Of a DNA stretch of 64,000 bases, positions 21,796 through 35,792 are shown piece by piece. The position numbers were made by a program, and so were the translations under genes. The notes beneath the pieces are model-generated. The model worked only from the letters and a program-made list of their open reading frames with translations, was not told where the DNA came from and searched no databases. The stretch's first letter is position 1. The number at the start of each line of letters is the position of its first letter. Source of the stretch: Roridomyces roridus. Its lineage: Eukaryota > Basidiomycota > Agaricomycetes > Agaricales > Mycenaceae. The stretch lies in the NCBI GenBank assembly GCA_029378245.1, contig JARKIF010000070.1:1-64000 (forward strand), given 5' to 3'.

Positions 21796-22749
21796 ATGAG
21801 CTTCCAAGACATCGAGAGCGGCCTCGCGCGGCAGGCTCTCCTGGCTCCTCAATCGCGCGAAGAAGCAGCGTTTTTGGAACTCCAGTCCTCCCTCTCGTTG
21901 CAAGTCTTCAAGATCAATGCGAATGTGCAGGGCATCCGGAAACTCGTCGAGCAGCTGGGAACGGTCAAGGATTCTGCGGGGCTGAGGAAGAGCTTGTGCG
22001 TGGCTGCCATGAATGCGTTTATCTCGCGGCTGATACTTGGAGCTGCTGCAGACACGACTTGACGGAGAGTACACGCGTTATGGCCAAGCGTGGTTCGGAC
22101 GACTTGAAGAAACTTGCTGGGCTGCAAGTTGATTTGGTGAGTATTTCTTTAGCGCGTTAATACAGACAGGGCTCACGCGCATGTAGCCCAACAAGCAGAC
22201 GGCGTTGCAGAAGACGTCCAACGACTTTGAAACTTCCTTGCGTGAGTTTCAGCGCGCGCAGAAGATGAGTGTGGAGCGGCAGCGCAGCGTCGTGCAGAAT
22301 GTCAAGATGGCGGTGGAGGACAATTCTGAACCCGACAACCAACACGATGGGGAACAAGTCCAGCTGCTTCAGCAGCGGCTGTCCCCACACGAGCTCGCGT
22401 ACCAGGAATCCTTGATCCAGGAACGCGAGCAGGAGATTCGGGAAATCGAGAGTGGGATCCACGAGCTTGTGGAGATATTCCAGGACCTCGGGACCCTCGT
22501 CACCCAGCAGGGTGAGATGGTGGATAACATTGAATCGAATATCTTTTCGGTGTCTCAGGACGTGTCCAGCGGCGCTGAAGAGCTGCGCAGGGCGTCAGAG
22601 TATCAGCGGAGGGCTGGCCGACGCGCGGCCTGTTTGACGCTCGTCTTGGTTATTGTTGCTGCGGTCGTGTTGCTCGCGGTGAGCCTTCCTTGTACTTGCG
22701 CGCTTTTGACCGATGATTCACGACGGCTGGTGTAGGTTTTGTCTTAGAC
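21796..22749 (+). CDS. PEP12: Qa-SNARE syntaxin, Pep12/Vam3 type
   Basis: ATG 21796 (MSFQDIESGL); the N-terminal three-helix domain spans the first exons (LQVFKINANVQGIRKLVEQL). The SNARE motif comes late: ERE QEIREIESGIHELVEIFQDL then TLVTQQGEMVDNIESNI, with the zero-layer Gln in TQQGEMVD. A single TM helix (CLTLVLVIVAAVVLLAV) ends the protein; the last intron (22681-22737) leaves a four-codon final exon ending at 22749. This set of features fits an endosomal/vacuolar syntaxin that drives membrane fusion. Assignment to Pep12 rather than another Qa is a judgement. Confidence 0.85.
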
Positions 22750-23583
22750 CGGGAAGGGTATCATTATGCTGTATATCTAGAGCTGTATGTGGTTCTTCCC
22801 GTGTTCTTGGCATTGCTGATTTCGCGCGACAGGTTACATGTATACTATTCAATTATAGAGTCTGTCGACCAGAACCGTTGCGCGGCTCTTTCATACTGGA
22901 GTCTTGGAGGCGCTCGTGGCCAACTCATCATTCACGGTGTTCTACAGCCCGACATTCATCATGGTTGTTGCCTGCAGACGATATAGAAGTAGGGCAGTGA
23001 ATGCCAAATGCACGAGGGTGCGGGACAGAAGCAGACACAGTTGCTTGTGCGGATATTGCAATGGGGCCTTATTGGATTCGGGAAGACTCAAAGGCGCCTC
23101 CGTCTGTCAGCCCACTGCCTCGTTGAGCACTGCCAATGGCGCCGACTCCATAGTCCAGGAAATCAGTGCTGAACTCCTTGCATCACTTACTTTGCCGTCC
23201 CTTGTGGGAGGGTATGGTGGAAGCCGAGGCCGAGGCAAACAGGGGACTTGGTCAGGGCCCTGGAATCTCGGAGGGAAGGATACCAATAATACCTCTCGGC
23301 CTTGAGCGGGCATGGGTGGAGGGTGGTGAGGGAGGTGGGCGGGACTGAGAAGGCGCCTGTTTTCAAGCGCTAGTCTGTCGCTAGGTTATGTAAAGACCCA
23401 CAGGATTATTTTCATTGAGAAATGGAGAGACGAGCAGTAATCAAAACAGCTTTTGATGTATACTACTACCGTGACCTTCCCTCATGCGCTAGCAGCTTCT
23501 ACAGTCTTGTACTACTCTCGAACCCCAACTGGCGCTCTCTGGACTTGCTCTCCACACCCACCATTCCACCGCGTCAAAACTTC
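22750..23583. other. Gene-poor spacer
   Basis: Only short, unrelated open frames on both strands; no motif, repeat or RNA that I can support. The last 100 bases (about 23490-23583) are shared with the region before the second glycine-rich gene (28400-28472), so this is where that duplication starts. Confidence 0.4.
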
Positions 23584-24637
23584 ATGCGAAGACTCATCCG
23601 AAAACATGCATTTGCATTTAGCTTCTTGAAGCGTCGCTCAAAGACTGCCGACTTGGAGAAAAGGGAGGATAGCCCTCGGGGATCTGTTTCCGACAGCTCC
23701 AATCCAGCGACAACCGCAAAGAATGTAGTCAAGACGGCGCTAAAGACGCTCAGTGCCATATCCAACAACATTCCTATCTGCGGGATTATAACTAGCGTCA
23801 TCGACCCACTGCTGGTCATTATGACCCAAGCGGATGTGCGTTCCCCCCTCTCAAGCGCGAGTTTATTCCAATTGATTTGGATTTACAGTTGACGTCGGCC
23901 AACGTGGAGGGACTGGTGGAGCTGGCTGCCCGTATAGAGCGACTAACACCACTCGTGGCCGATATGGCGGAGGTGAATTCGATTTCCGAGCGCGAGCGGA
24001 GGTTTATCGACGATCTCACTTGGTATGTCGCTATTCTGTCTGCTTTATTCCCTCTAACGGTCCCAGCGAGCTCCAGTCAATACGCACCGATGTATCGGAC
24101 GCACAAGCCCAGGGGATGTTGACACGATTCTTCAATAGTCACGACGACGCAGCGGGGATTGCGAAACATAACGCGACACTTGCGCAACTCATTGCTGATG
24201 CTACCGTACCTGGATCCTTACATCCTTCCACGCCCTGTGCTTATTTTTTCACGTTAGCTCGTTAACGTGCAAGAGGTGCGCAGGACGTTAAGGAATATGG
24301 AGAGGAGTGTGTCGATGCCGCCATTGCAAGGCCAGATAGAGATTGGGTATATCGCAGGTGCGTCGTCTGGATTCCGAGCAAGACGCACTCACTAAAATGC
24401 ATCACAGGCGGGACGGGCGGGACGGGTGCATCTGGCGGGCGCTTAGGGGGTGAAGGCGGCGATGGCGAGGGCCCAGAATTCGACATTCCGATAGGCCAGA
24501 ATGTCAAATTCGGTGGTATAGCAGGGGGAACAGGCGGAGAAGGCGGGGAGGGGCTTGAGGAAGGGGGAAAGGGCGGGTTTGGCATGGCGCCAAAAATACG
24601 GTTTGCGCCGTGGATGGAGAGGGCGGATACTTCGTAG
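23584..24637 (+). CDS. Glycine-rich GGTGG-repeat protein (copy 1)
   Basis: Exons 23584-23835, 23889-24021, 24067-about 24206, then two more, with 45-60 base introns. The N-terminus is basic (MRRLIRKHAFAFSFLKRRSK). The middle is helical: TTAKNVVKTALKTLSAISNN, IPICGIITSVIDPLLVIM, LVELAARIERLTPLVADM. Then comes GMLTRFFNSHDDAAGIAKHN. The C-terminal exon is collagen-like in texture: GGTGGTGASGGRLGGEGGDG and GGIAGGTGGEGGEGLEEGG. I recognise this layout from predicted agaricomycete proteins, sometimes fused to NACHT-type STAND domains, but no function is established. Copy 2 is 4.9 kb downstream. Confidence 0.75.
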
Positions 24638-25916
24638 GGTGCACGCAGATTAGCTATAGAACAGGACGCCAGGTGATATACAAACACAGCGATCCATTCA
24701 ACTACGCAGCATAAGTACGACTCTACCAGCCTTCTCTCACACCTGTGGGCTGCTCAAGGCTGGCCTGCGCTCACGAAGATTTCCTTGGGCAAATCCCTAT
24801 CGTTGTACTCCTCGCTGAGACCCGGCGCCCTGCTACGGAAGCGCAAGTCAGACGAATCTGAACCTCTCTCATTGTATCCTGCAAAGAAGGCCCAAATCTC
24901 TCATCTCTTGTCTGCAGGGACCTGATTTCTCTTCTCAGTAAAAGATCATCGAACATCTGCATCAACTCCCACATTCACGTTTTTTGTCCCGACTGCGACT
25001 ACACTTTCCCTGAAGGAATCAGAAGTTATTCCCCCAGCTCTCACTGCTCTCCTTGACCCAAAGAATTGCTTGGACCCCAAGGACATCTCGCTCGACTCTG
25101 AGATCTGCGAAAATCCTTACACATAACACCCTCTTGGCTCAAGCCATGAATTACTTATGGCTGGCCGCAGCCAGTGAATTTCTGACGATTTAGCAACCCG
25201 TGTCTCTTCCATTTTGCCCGACCTGAACCCTGTTCGTGCCGATATCCCTACCGCCCAAACGTCGCCCGTCTGGCTCAAGTTCTTGCAAAAGATCAAGTAT
25301 GCGCTGGAATTATACCCCGGAGCAGATCTCGGTGGGGGCTAGTACGTCCATGCTGTCTTCATCGGAGAAGGTTTCTCTTGGGTTTCTCATTCGTTCTTCG
25401 GAGACGCGACCCCTCATCGCACTCCTACATTCTCCTTCCGCGTCGAGCACGCATACCCGCCCCGCTATTCTCTCTTCCTCACGTTCCAGAGTCCATACAT
25501 GCACCGCTGATGCAAGGGTAGCGTACAACGGACGTGCACCACCCGTACCCATTCAGTCAACGGCGCGCCACGGTCGTCTTCCTCGGCGCTCCAGCTCCCC
25601 TCAACCACGTGAACCAGGCTCTCAGTGAGCCGCACCTCAATCTTACACCCACAAGAGATTCAAGCATGCATCACGACGGGCACGCTTCAGGGTACGTACG
25701 TCCTGTCTTTTTTGGACAAGTCTCGCACCAGGGACTGTTTGGACCGGCGCTCTCTGCGGGGCAAGCGACGGTCGCTGTCATTCATCCCATCTGCGACTCC
25801 GCGTCAGTCACCACTTCCAGCCACCTCTGCGTCCGAAATCGCCGTGCTAGCATATTTGCAGGCCGGAAAAGATTGCCAAGAACGACGATCTTTGCAGTAT
25901 GTTCTGGCAGTGGCCG

Positions 25917-26556
25917 CCGTTGACCGTTCGCGCGCTTCGTATCGCCACCCTCGGTCTGCTCGGCTGCCACCTGATGTCGACTACAGGAACATTCCGAGGA
26001 GGGGCGATTTGTCTTCCAACCCGGTGCGTTTCTCATCCCGTCTTCCCGTCCCAGCAGTGACAATTTCATTATCTCAGGACTATTCGTTCTTTGGTCACCT
26101 CCGGTGCGTGCGCTTCTCGTCTACCTTATTCCTTACTAACAAGTCTAAAGACAGTAATCAAGACCTGCGAACGTAATGTGGTTTGTATCCATCTAGCCAC
26201 GAATTTCTAAGTTCACATGAAAGCTTACATTCAAGATTTTGGTCGCCGTTGACCATTCGCGTGCTTCGTATCGCCACCCTCGGTCTGTTCGGTTGCTAGC
26301 TGACGACAACTATAGGAATATCACGACGAGGAGCGTCGATCTCTCACCCAACCCGGTGTCCGAGTCTCCTCTTATCGTGCGTCCTCCGAGTCGTCCTCAT
26401 TCTGAAAATTCTGTTTATTAGCGGTCTTCCTGCTGCGTTGTTTGTGGTTCTGCTCCGGTGCATGCGCTTCAAGTTCAACTGCCTTTTCTTCCCTAAACAG
26501 TCTCTTTACAAGCATGATGAACGCGGGAATCAAAACCTACAACGAACGTGATGTGG
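25917..26556. repeat. Diverged tandem duplication (about 325-base period)
   Basis: Bases 25917-26030 and 26244-26355 are alike (CGTTGACC, CTTCGTATCGCCACCCTC, TATAGGAA/TACAGGAA). A second block in each unit is also alike, 26095-26175 and 26455-26556 (CGAACGTAATGTGG versus CGAACGTGATGTGG). Frames read through both units only with stops, so they look like remnants of a gene with repeated exons or of an old element. No family recognised. Confidence 0.5.
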
Positions 26557-26581
26557 TAAATATTATCTATTTCTTTACGCG

Positions 26582-26641
26582 CCCAGGAAGTGGCCCGATG
26601 TACAAGCACTACACAAAATATTGTACATCATCGTCCCTGGG
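26582..26641. repeat. Imperfect inverted repeat (hairpin)
   Basis: CCCAGG...GATGTACAA is mirrored by TTGTACATC...CCTGGG around a loop of about 16 bases. The 9-base inner arm and 6-base outer arm pair perfectly, with a few mismatches between. Possibly the end or core of a small mobile element; no other evidence. Confidence 0.5.
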
Positions 26642-28081
26642 CTCTTGCCACACTCACTAGTCGAGCTCATGGCCCGCTTTCTCGACGCTCGTTGTGGAAC
26701 TAGTAGAATGTAGGGAAAGCAGAAATAAACGGAATTAGTATTCATTTTCAGCCTGTGTGTTATCCTATATACAGGTGTCTGGCAGAAGATTCTGAGAACT
26801 TCGGAGATGAACTGGGCTACCATCGCTATTGTAGCTCTCACGTATATTATCGCGCACAGGAATTGCGTGTCGGACAGGTTTTCCCGCCGTGTGTGGCCGT
26901 ACCCCGTACCCCGCGCGGGACCTAGGCCTTATTCCTATTCTTATTCTTTTGTATATGTACGTAAACGACGGGATCTCCAAAAACGTTTTCGCAATTAGCG
27001 TGTCCGTAGGTTGAACAACAAGTACGGAGCCCGCATTGAATAGGTACCATCACGAGGTAGCGCCGCATCATTGAAATACTTGCACTGGCGGCTTTTTTTT
27101 TTTGAGGCTCCAACGGCTCTTGCGCCCTTGCAGTAGGGAAAGCTTGTGCGAGTTATCCACCACAGCCTCAAGCCAATCCAGGCAGCATTTCTCCCAAATT
27201 TCTCCAGACTTTTGGAGTAGCTACTGTAACTCTCGACCTCATCTGACGTCATGTGTCGTACTTTGTGTAAGCGCGAATGGGGCCATGGAAAGGGCAGCAG
27301 GGATCTCCGTTCTGCAGTTGTCAAGTGCAAAACCGCGGCTGGAAAAGTTTCCGAACAGACTCCAAGCACAGTTTGACTCAGACCTCCTCCGTGTCTCTCG
27401 CTGACTCAGATGCTATGGACCGCTGCGGTGCAAGTATACTTCCTTCCTTCCTTCCTATCTTTGGAGGAGGAGCAGGAGGAGGATTTATTACCGCAGCGGT
27501 CCCAAATTGGCCAATGACTCCGATGAGGAAGCAAGTCGATCCGCTGTGAATGAAAAACAGGTGATCCGAGCATGGGACGATAAATTTCAAGCTCAGGGAG
27601 TAGCTGCACTCATTTCTAAAAAATGTATGCTTCTATAATATTATAGTGAGAACTCTTGAACGAAAAGGTGAATGAGTTTGAAGTGGCCATGGCTATCATC
27701 ATTGATCACGGAGTTATCACGGCAGCTAAGTATATTGGGAACACATCGCAGGCCGGCCAGGCGACAGTGACCATACTTGGTCAGGGCGAAGAAGTCGCAG
27801 CTGTGATTACAGAGGTTAAAAATGAGCAAGAGTTGATGTATTTGGGTTGAGGAATGCATAGGTACCGCGGTGGAGCCAGGGAGAAACAAGAGCAAATAGC
27901 CGAACATTTGATAACCTGTCCAACTCACTCAATTCTTGCTCTATCACTCTACAACCTGAGGTGTGCACTATTGAACCCTCAAGCAGGGGATATGGCGATT
28001 TGCAGCCCGAGACGAGAGTCAGTGCATAACCACATTCGGACTGTGCAGCGAGCCCGTGCGGATCCATGTTTTTTTTCCTCA

Positions 28082-28374
28082 AGAGGCTGTATCCTGACAT
28101 CTGGCTGACTCCAGCGCGAAGAGAGAGATAATGCAAAGATAGAATTATCCCGGGAGGTTGCTTTGATCACGATGCCTGCTCCCAGCCTCGCCGTCCAGGA
28201 TCGACAGCTGACTGAGATTCTATCTTTAACATTACAAGAGGCTGTATCGAAACAGGTTTTTTCGAGAGGCTGTATCCTGACATCTGGTCGGCGAGAAGAA
28301 AAAAATTACCGCACGTCCGGCCCGGGGACGGAAGGTTGTGGAAGGTTGCGTTGATGCCTGCTCCCAGCCTCGCC
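28082..28374. repeat. Short tandem duplication upstream of the second glycine-rich gene
   Basis: AGAGGCTGTATCCTGACATC plus TGG occurs at 28082-28104 and again at 28265-28287. GATGCCTGCTCCCAGCCTCG occurs at 28171 and 28353. The spacing is about 183 bases in both cases, so one unit has been duplicated in tandem and then changed. Confidence 0.65.
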
Positions 28375-28472
28375 TTTCAGTATTTAACGATAGCTGTGTA
28401 CTACTTTCGAACCCCAAGTGGTGCTCTCTGGAATTGCTCTACACACCTGCCATTCTACCGCTTCAAAACTTC

Positions 28473-29458
28473 ATGCGAAGACTCATCGAAAACATACATT
28501 TTGCTTCTTGAAGCGTCGCTCAAAGACTCTGGGTCCCGACTTGGAGAAAACGGAGGACAGCTCTCGGGGATCTGCTTCCAACAGCTGTAACTCAGCTACA
28601 ACCGCAAAGAATGTAGTCAAGATGGCGCTAACGACGCTCAGTGCCACATCCAGCAACATTCCTATCTGCGGGATTATAACTAGCGTCATCGACCCGCTGC
28701 TACTCATTATGACCCAACTGGATGTGCGTTTCCCCCTGTCGAGCGCGAGTGTACTCCGATTAATCTGGATTTACAGTTGACGTCGGCCAACGTGCAAGGA
28801 CTGGTGGAGCTGGCTGCGCGTATAGAGCGACTAACGCCACTTGTGGCCGATATGGGGGAGGTAAATTCGGTTTCAGAGCGCGAGCGGAGGTTTATCGATG
28901 ATCTCACTTGGTATGTAGCTATTCTGCTGCATTCCCTCGACGTACGCTAACGGTCCAAGCGAGCTCGAGTCAATAGGCACGGATGTATCGGAGGCGCAAG
29001 CCCAGGGGACGTTGACGCGGTTCTTCAATAGCCGCGACGACGCGGCGGGTCTTGCGAGGCATAACGCGACACTGGCGCAACTGGTCGCTGATGCTACTGT
29101 ATGTGGGTCCTTGCATCCTTCCACGCGCCGTGCTTATTCACGTTAGCTCGTTTGTATGCAAGAGGTTCGGAGGACGTTGAGGAGTATGGAGAGGAGTGCG
29201 TCGAAGCTGTTGCCACCGCTGGGCCAGATAGAGATTGGGCATATCACGGGTGCGTCGTCTCCATTGTGAGCAGGACAGGACGGCTTACTGAAATGCATCG
29301 CAGGTGGCACGGGCGGGATGTGTGCATCGGGCGGGAGATTCTGGGGAATATCAGGGGGAATAGGCGGAGAAGGTGGGGAGGGGTACCAGGAAGGGGTCAA
29401 GGGCGGTGTTGAGAGAGCGCCAAAGATACGGCGGAAAGGGCGGGCTTATACTTGGTAG
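28473..29458 (+). CDS. Glycine-rich GGTGG-repeat protein (copy 2, altered)
   Basis: Clearly a duplicate of 23584-24637: TTAKNVVKMALTTLSATSSN, IPICGIITSVIDPLLLIM, LVELAARIERLTPLVADM, and the same intron positions. There are two important differences. At the N-terminus 7 bases are lost relative to copy 1, so the ATG at 28473 reaches a stop after about 12 codons; an in-frame ATG at 28418 would give a different leader running into FLKRRSK. In the last exon a 69-base in-frame block of the glycine-rich part is absent, leaving GGRFWGISGGIGGEGGEG. It is either a truncated but working gene or an early pseudogene. Confidence 0.6.
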
Positions 29459-29905
29459 GGTCTAAAACTCGAACGGACCACTCGTTAATTTAGTACATAC
29501 ATATATAATCCTAGGCCTTATCTTACTTTGAACTTATAATGCAAATGTTGGACTCGATGCGCTTGAATTGTTGGCCAATTCTTTACCCAATCCTATCACA
29601 ATGACGACTTGCCAACAGCTTTGTCATGGCGGCCGGATAGCCCGCCGCTCCGGCTGGGTTCAGAGAGACCTACACAAGTAGGTCTGATGCAGTCCGAGGG
29701 TGCGCCAGAGGGTACCAGTGGTATCTGGAAGGTTTCATCTTCGACAGCACCTATATGCAGTCCAGATGGTATACAAACACAGCGATCCATTCAAACTACT
29801 TAATCTCTAAGGCTACTACCACGCAACAACGTCGCAGCGCACAGTCCATAAACGTACACTAATTTTTTAAAGTCCGGAAAAGAAAGAATGCAGTGAGGTA
29901 GACCT
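29459..29905. other. Spacer; duplication end with about 290 extra bases
   Basis: TATACAAACACAGCGATCCA at about 29769-29790 repeats 24678-24699, so the duplication reaches beyond the glycine-rich gene. Between the stop codon and that point copy 2 has about 290 bases missing from copy 1, either an insertion here or a loss there. Nothing coding is supported. The last bases are the 3' flank of the amidotransferase gene. Confidence 0.45.
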
Positions 29906-32261
<2,356 letters not shown>

Positions 32262-33091
32262 CGCGTTCTGGGATTGGATGAGTATGAAGGAGATGTTGAG
32301 CGAGAAAGGGCGCACCTGGTCGTAAAACTGAGTGAAGGGGAAGGGGAAGAGTAGTGGAGAAAAGAAGGTAAAGCGGGGATTTATGAGCGTGGTGATGCAA
32401 TGCCTCAAATAGCCGACAGCAGGGGTGCACCGCTCTTGTTGATCAACTCACACCGCCTTCACTCTGTCCATGTCGGTACCACCGAGTATCCGACTAGATT
32501 TGGAAGTTTTGCGGTCTATTTTCCCCGAAGCCGCGAGCTTGGTCCACCTGGCGCCACTAGGCATTTTACTGCCTCCGCCCTCCCGCTTAATTCAACCCCA
32601 CAATGTTCAAACGTGCGGCCCCTTGGCTACCCTTGGTAGCAACGCTGGACATCAATGTCGAGATCTTCGCAACTCGTTGGGCGCGGCGCCCAATGATATG
32701 GCCCCGCTTGCTCCATCAACTTCAAGGGAACGTTTCGAATTCAATTCTACACCGACTTGAATCGGACTCGTTTGGCATGCCTCATGGCCCCACAGCCTGC
32801 TTCTCTTTCCGCGCCGCTATTTTCTGACTTTTGAGGGGCTCATCTTACGAGAGTCGGCAATATGTCCGCCTGTGGCCATTCAAACGTTCAAGATTGAATT
32901 GTTATCGCGGTTGATCAAGCCCTCGCTCTCGCACAAGACTCTCCAACGGATATAGTTGAGTATGTTGCCGCTGGAAACCCACACCGACGCTACATTACGC
33001 ATGACTATTATACACTGTATGATACATATGGCCGCAATAAAAACCGTGGTGGCGGCCATATAAAAAGACTCTCCCTAAATAACCCAACCCT
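32262..33091. other. Promoter of GFA1 and spacer
   Basis: Pyrimidine-rich DNA lies immediately upstream of the GFA1 start on its own strand. The remainder to 33091 holds only short frames with no recognisable content. Confidence 0.4.
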
Positions 33092-34461
33092 CTACATTGA
33101 CTTTTTCCTCGACTTCTCGCTGTCCATCGAGTTTCTAGGCGTCTTTGTATAAAACGACCTCATCCGCGGATTCAACTGTCGCATCGGCAGAGTAGGCACG
33201 AACGGCAACGCCGGCACACTCTTGATCGTATTTTTCAACCGTCTAAATATCTGGTCAATCCAACCATTCATATCCATCGGCTGCCCCGGTTTACGGAGCT
33301 GCCACTGGGTGAGGTTCTCGCACTGCTTGTTGAAGCGCTGAATGACCTCCCCGATCGTCGGCCGTGAGGCCGGGTTTTTGTTCGTCATATCCTCGACGAG
33401 AGGCTTTAGAAACTGCAGCGGCATGTGCTGCTTCTGCAAAAGGCGCCGTTAAGCTCGCGATTAATGAAGAAAAAGAACAAAAGGACGCACGGGATCGGAG
33501 CCAAGGAAATGCCGTTTTAGAAGACTACCCAGACACCAGATGTCAGCTGGGAAGGGATTGCACTCGGTGGTGGTGGAATATTCCGGCGGGTTCAGGCTGC
33601 CGCCGGGGGACACTCGCTCGAGGGGCGGGCCCTTGGAGGGATCATACCGACGCGAAAGCCCAAAGTCGATGAGGTAGTAACGCGGCCAGCACTCGGTACG
33701 AGTGATGGAGTACGCCAGCCCATCGTTGGTGGGGTTAAAACAATAGTTTACAGGATGAAAACCACGAGGATACAATTTAGTTGGGTCTTGGAGGATATTC
33801 AACAGGCTTATATCACTGCGGGAATAAAAGGTTAGCTATGCTGCGCACGGGTGGGAATGGAGCTTACCGATGGGCTACGTAGTTGTCGTGCATGAACTGT
33901 ACGCCCTGCCGGAAAAGTACATTCGTCAAAAGGGGATTCAGATCAACTGCGTGAAGACGCACCTCGAATATCTGACGCCAGCAGTCTATTACTTCGCCCA
34001 CAGTGTCGAAAATAGGTTCGTCAAAACGAATTAAACGGGGCATCACAATAATCTCTTTATCATCGTCCCTGGGATCTTGCAACACCTCCAAGATCGGTAC
34101 ACAGTGGTTTTTCGAGCTCCCGGACAGAGTCGGAGACGAGAAGAAACAGCCAACGTCGACCTCGCAAGGATGCGCTTTGCGCGACACCCACTTGAGCATG
34201 ACCTGTTGGCCGTCTGATATCCGCTCGGCATCCATGATATGTTTTCTCTATGAACAATTAATGAGTAATTCAGAGGCGGCGGTGGCGGGCGGAAATACAC
34301 ACCGGATGTTGGACTGTGTGTTCGTCGCCATGGCGTTTTGGACCCACAAAGTCCAGGTTGAACTTTGGACGAAGCTCGTAGCCCGCCTTTTCGAGAAACG
34401 CACGGCGCTGGAACCAAAAGGCTTCCTTTTCGTGCAGCGTTTTACTGTATTTTTCGGACAT
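33092..34461 (-). CDS. Protein kinase-like protein (mushroom-specific type)
   Basis: ATG at 34461 (MSEKYSKTLHEKEAFWFQRR). After a short first exon, GQQVMLKWVSRKAHP contains the likely ATP lysine; then the hinge-like IIVMPRLIRFDEPIF, QFMHDNYVAHR joined to DISLLNILQDP (the HRD and N of the catalytic loop), YLIDFGLSRRYDPS (DFG) and PPEYSTTTECNPFPADIWCL (APE and subdomain IX Asp). The last exon has MTNKNPASRPTIGEVIQRFN and a basic tail. The core catalytic residues are present, so activity is plausible despite low similarity to standard kinases. Such genes are multiplied in agaricomycetes; the target is unknown. At least four introns. Confidence 0.8.
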
Positions 34462-34832
34462 GGTCACGGGAGAGAATAAGTAGGAGAGCGAGAGCTGAGA
34501 ACGCCACAGTGGCGAGGGGATTTGGTGGAGTTGGGGGTGGGTGGTGTGCAATGTGGGAAATATTCCCCACCTTTATACAGTTGACCTGGCCCGTTGTGCA
34601 TGGTCCGGTGGGGTCCCAGTCTCGCTCAGCTGACCCAGAGTTAACAGCATCTTATCGGTGGACAGGGCAAGGATCTCAAAAAAGGCGTGTTTTGAGCGTG
34701 AACACGCGCAAAAGGGCCTCACCTTCCCAAGATCAACGGAGTTGCCGTCGGCAAGCGGGTATGCAAGTGGCGCCTGGCGGCAAAAAACTGTATTCAAGGT
34801 CCGAAGAGTTTACCACGGCTGGTAAGAATAGG

Positions 34833-35681
34833 TCATCGGCGGGTCAAATATGTCCAAAGCCCAAGCGACCGTTTATTCTGCCTTGACTGACCACGGGCGC
34901 GCAAACGCCGCACGAGATCTTTGACGACAGCTTGCACGCCTTGCCCCGTCTTTGCAGACACCTGTAGAAACACGCAGTCAAGCTCCCGTGCGAGGGCCGT
35001 TCCCTCCTGGAGAGACACCTCTTGGTCGTGAGCCGGCCTGTCGCATTGGTTTGCAACCAAGGCTAGAAGAGGGTCTTGCCCATATGCACGACACACAGCG
35101 CGCGTGTATGCTACTACGTCCTGGAGGGAATATGGCGAGGTGGAGCTGTACATGAGTATGAAGGCATCGGCATCCCTAGGCAGAATTAGCGCAGGGTCAA
35201 AACGAAAATCGAGGGAGCAGGGGACAGACCGCAGTTGAGCTTCTGCAGCCTCCTCGTCGTTCACCCCGTCTGGCGGAAGTTTGGCGTCTATTCTGGACGG
35301 CAGTAAATGAAAAATGACTGCGTACGGTATATATCGAGCAGAGTGACGACAGTTTTCTGCTTGTCGACGCTTAGGTGTCTTGAGAATCCTTTCGGTCCAG
35401 AGCTCTCGAGTTCCTGCATGGTCAGGCAAGCCTTGCGAAATCTGGACAGACAGACGTACTGGAAAGGTTGTCAAAGATCGGTACTCAAACGGACTTGTAA
35501 TCAATCGCAAACCTTCAAAGTCGTCCAATACGAACTGGTGAAGGCCACTCAGTGGGCGCAGACGAACGGAGCTTGTGAGACGCACTCGGCTGATGAAGCG
35601 GGTCTTTCCGACGCGAGGGGCACCGACGAGCGCGATGGTCCAGGCATCGGGGTCATTAGCGACGAGAGTATCGCTGCTCAT
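34833..35681 (-). CDS. Ras-like small GTPase, divergent
   Basis: The preferred start is MSSDTLVANDPDAWTIALVG (35681); an in-frame ATG at 35792 adds 37 residues with no motif. The P-loop is GAPRVGKTRF, then FVLDDFE; an intron joins to ISQGLPDHAGTREL with the G3 motif DHAG. A second intron (GT at about 35329) joins ILKTPKRRQ... to DAKLPPDGVNDEE. The later part has ADAFILMYSSTSPYSLQDVV, the G4 motif NQCD and the G5 motif SAKTG. The C-terminus is basic (RRLRARGQSRQNKRS) and ends LTRR with no CAAX cysteine, so it is probably not prenylated. Ras-like signalling is inferred from motifs. Confidence 0.75.
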   Translation of the reverse strand: MSSDTLVANDPDAWTIALVGAPRVGKTRFISRVRLTSSVRLRPLSGLHQFVLDDFEGLRLITSPFEYRSLTTFPVRLSVQISQGLPDHAGTRELWTERILKTPKRRQAENCRHSARYIPYAVIFHLLPSRIDAKLPPDGVNDEEAAEAQLRSVPCSLDFRFDPALILPRDADAFILMYSSTSPYSLQDVVAYTRAVCRAYGQDPLLALVANQCDRPAHDQEVSLQEGTALARELDCVFLQVSAKTGQGVQAVVKDLVRRLRARGQSRQNKRSLGLWTYLTRR

Positions 35682-35792
35682 TAAAGGTCGTGAACTGGGT
35701 CGTAGTGGGCTGCTATCAGATGGTACCGGTCGACCACAGGCTTTATAATGAAAGCAGCGTGGGTGCTGCATGCTGTCCATATCTCGAATCAT

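Larger units (their letters stand above)
24638..28472. other. Long gene-poor interval with degraded sequence
   Basis: No complete gene seen. Plus-strand coding-like scraps occur at 24730-25330 (ALLRKRKSDESEPLSLYPAK, then ALTALLDPKNCLDPKDISLD) but are broken by stops. It also holds the tandem units at 25917-26556, a hairpin at 26582-26641, a run of T near 27090 and a short frame at 27656-27850 (64 codons) without motifs. I think it is a graveyard of gene and element fragments. Confidence 0.4.

Noticed and set aside
25236..26176. Chain of overlapping plus-strand frames as one gene
   Set aside because: The pieces cannot be joined with plausible introns without stops and show no domain; reported as degraded DNA instead.
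27656..27850. 64-codon frame, possible small protein
   Set aside because: No signal peptide, motif or homologous copy; an isolated short frame in a degraded area.
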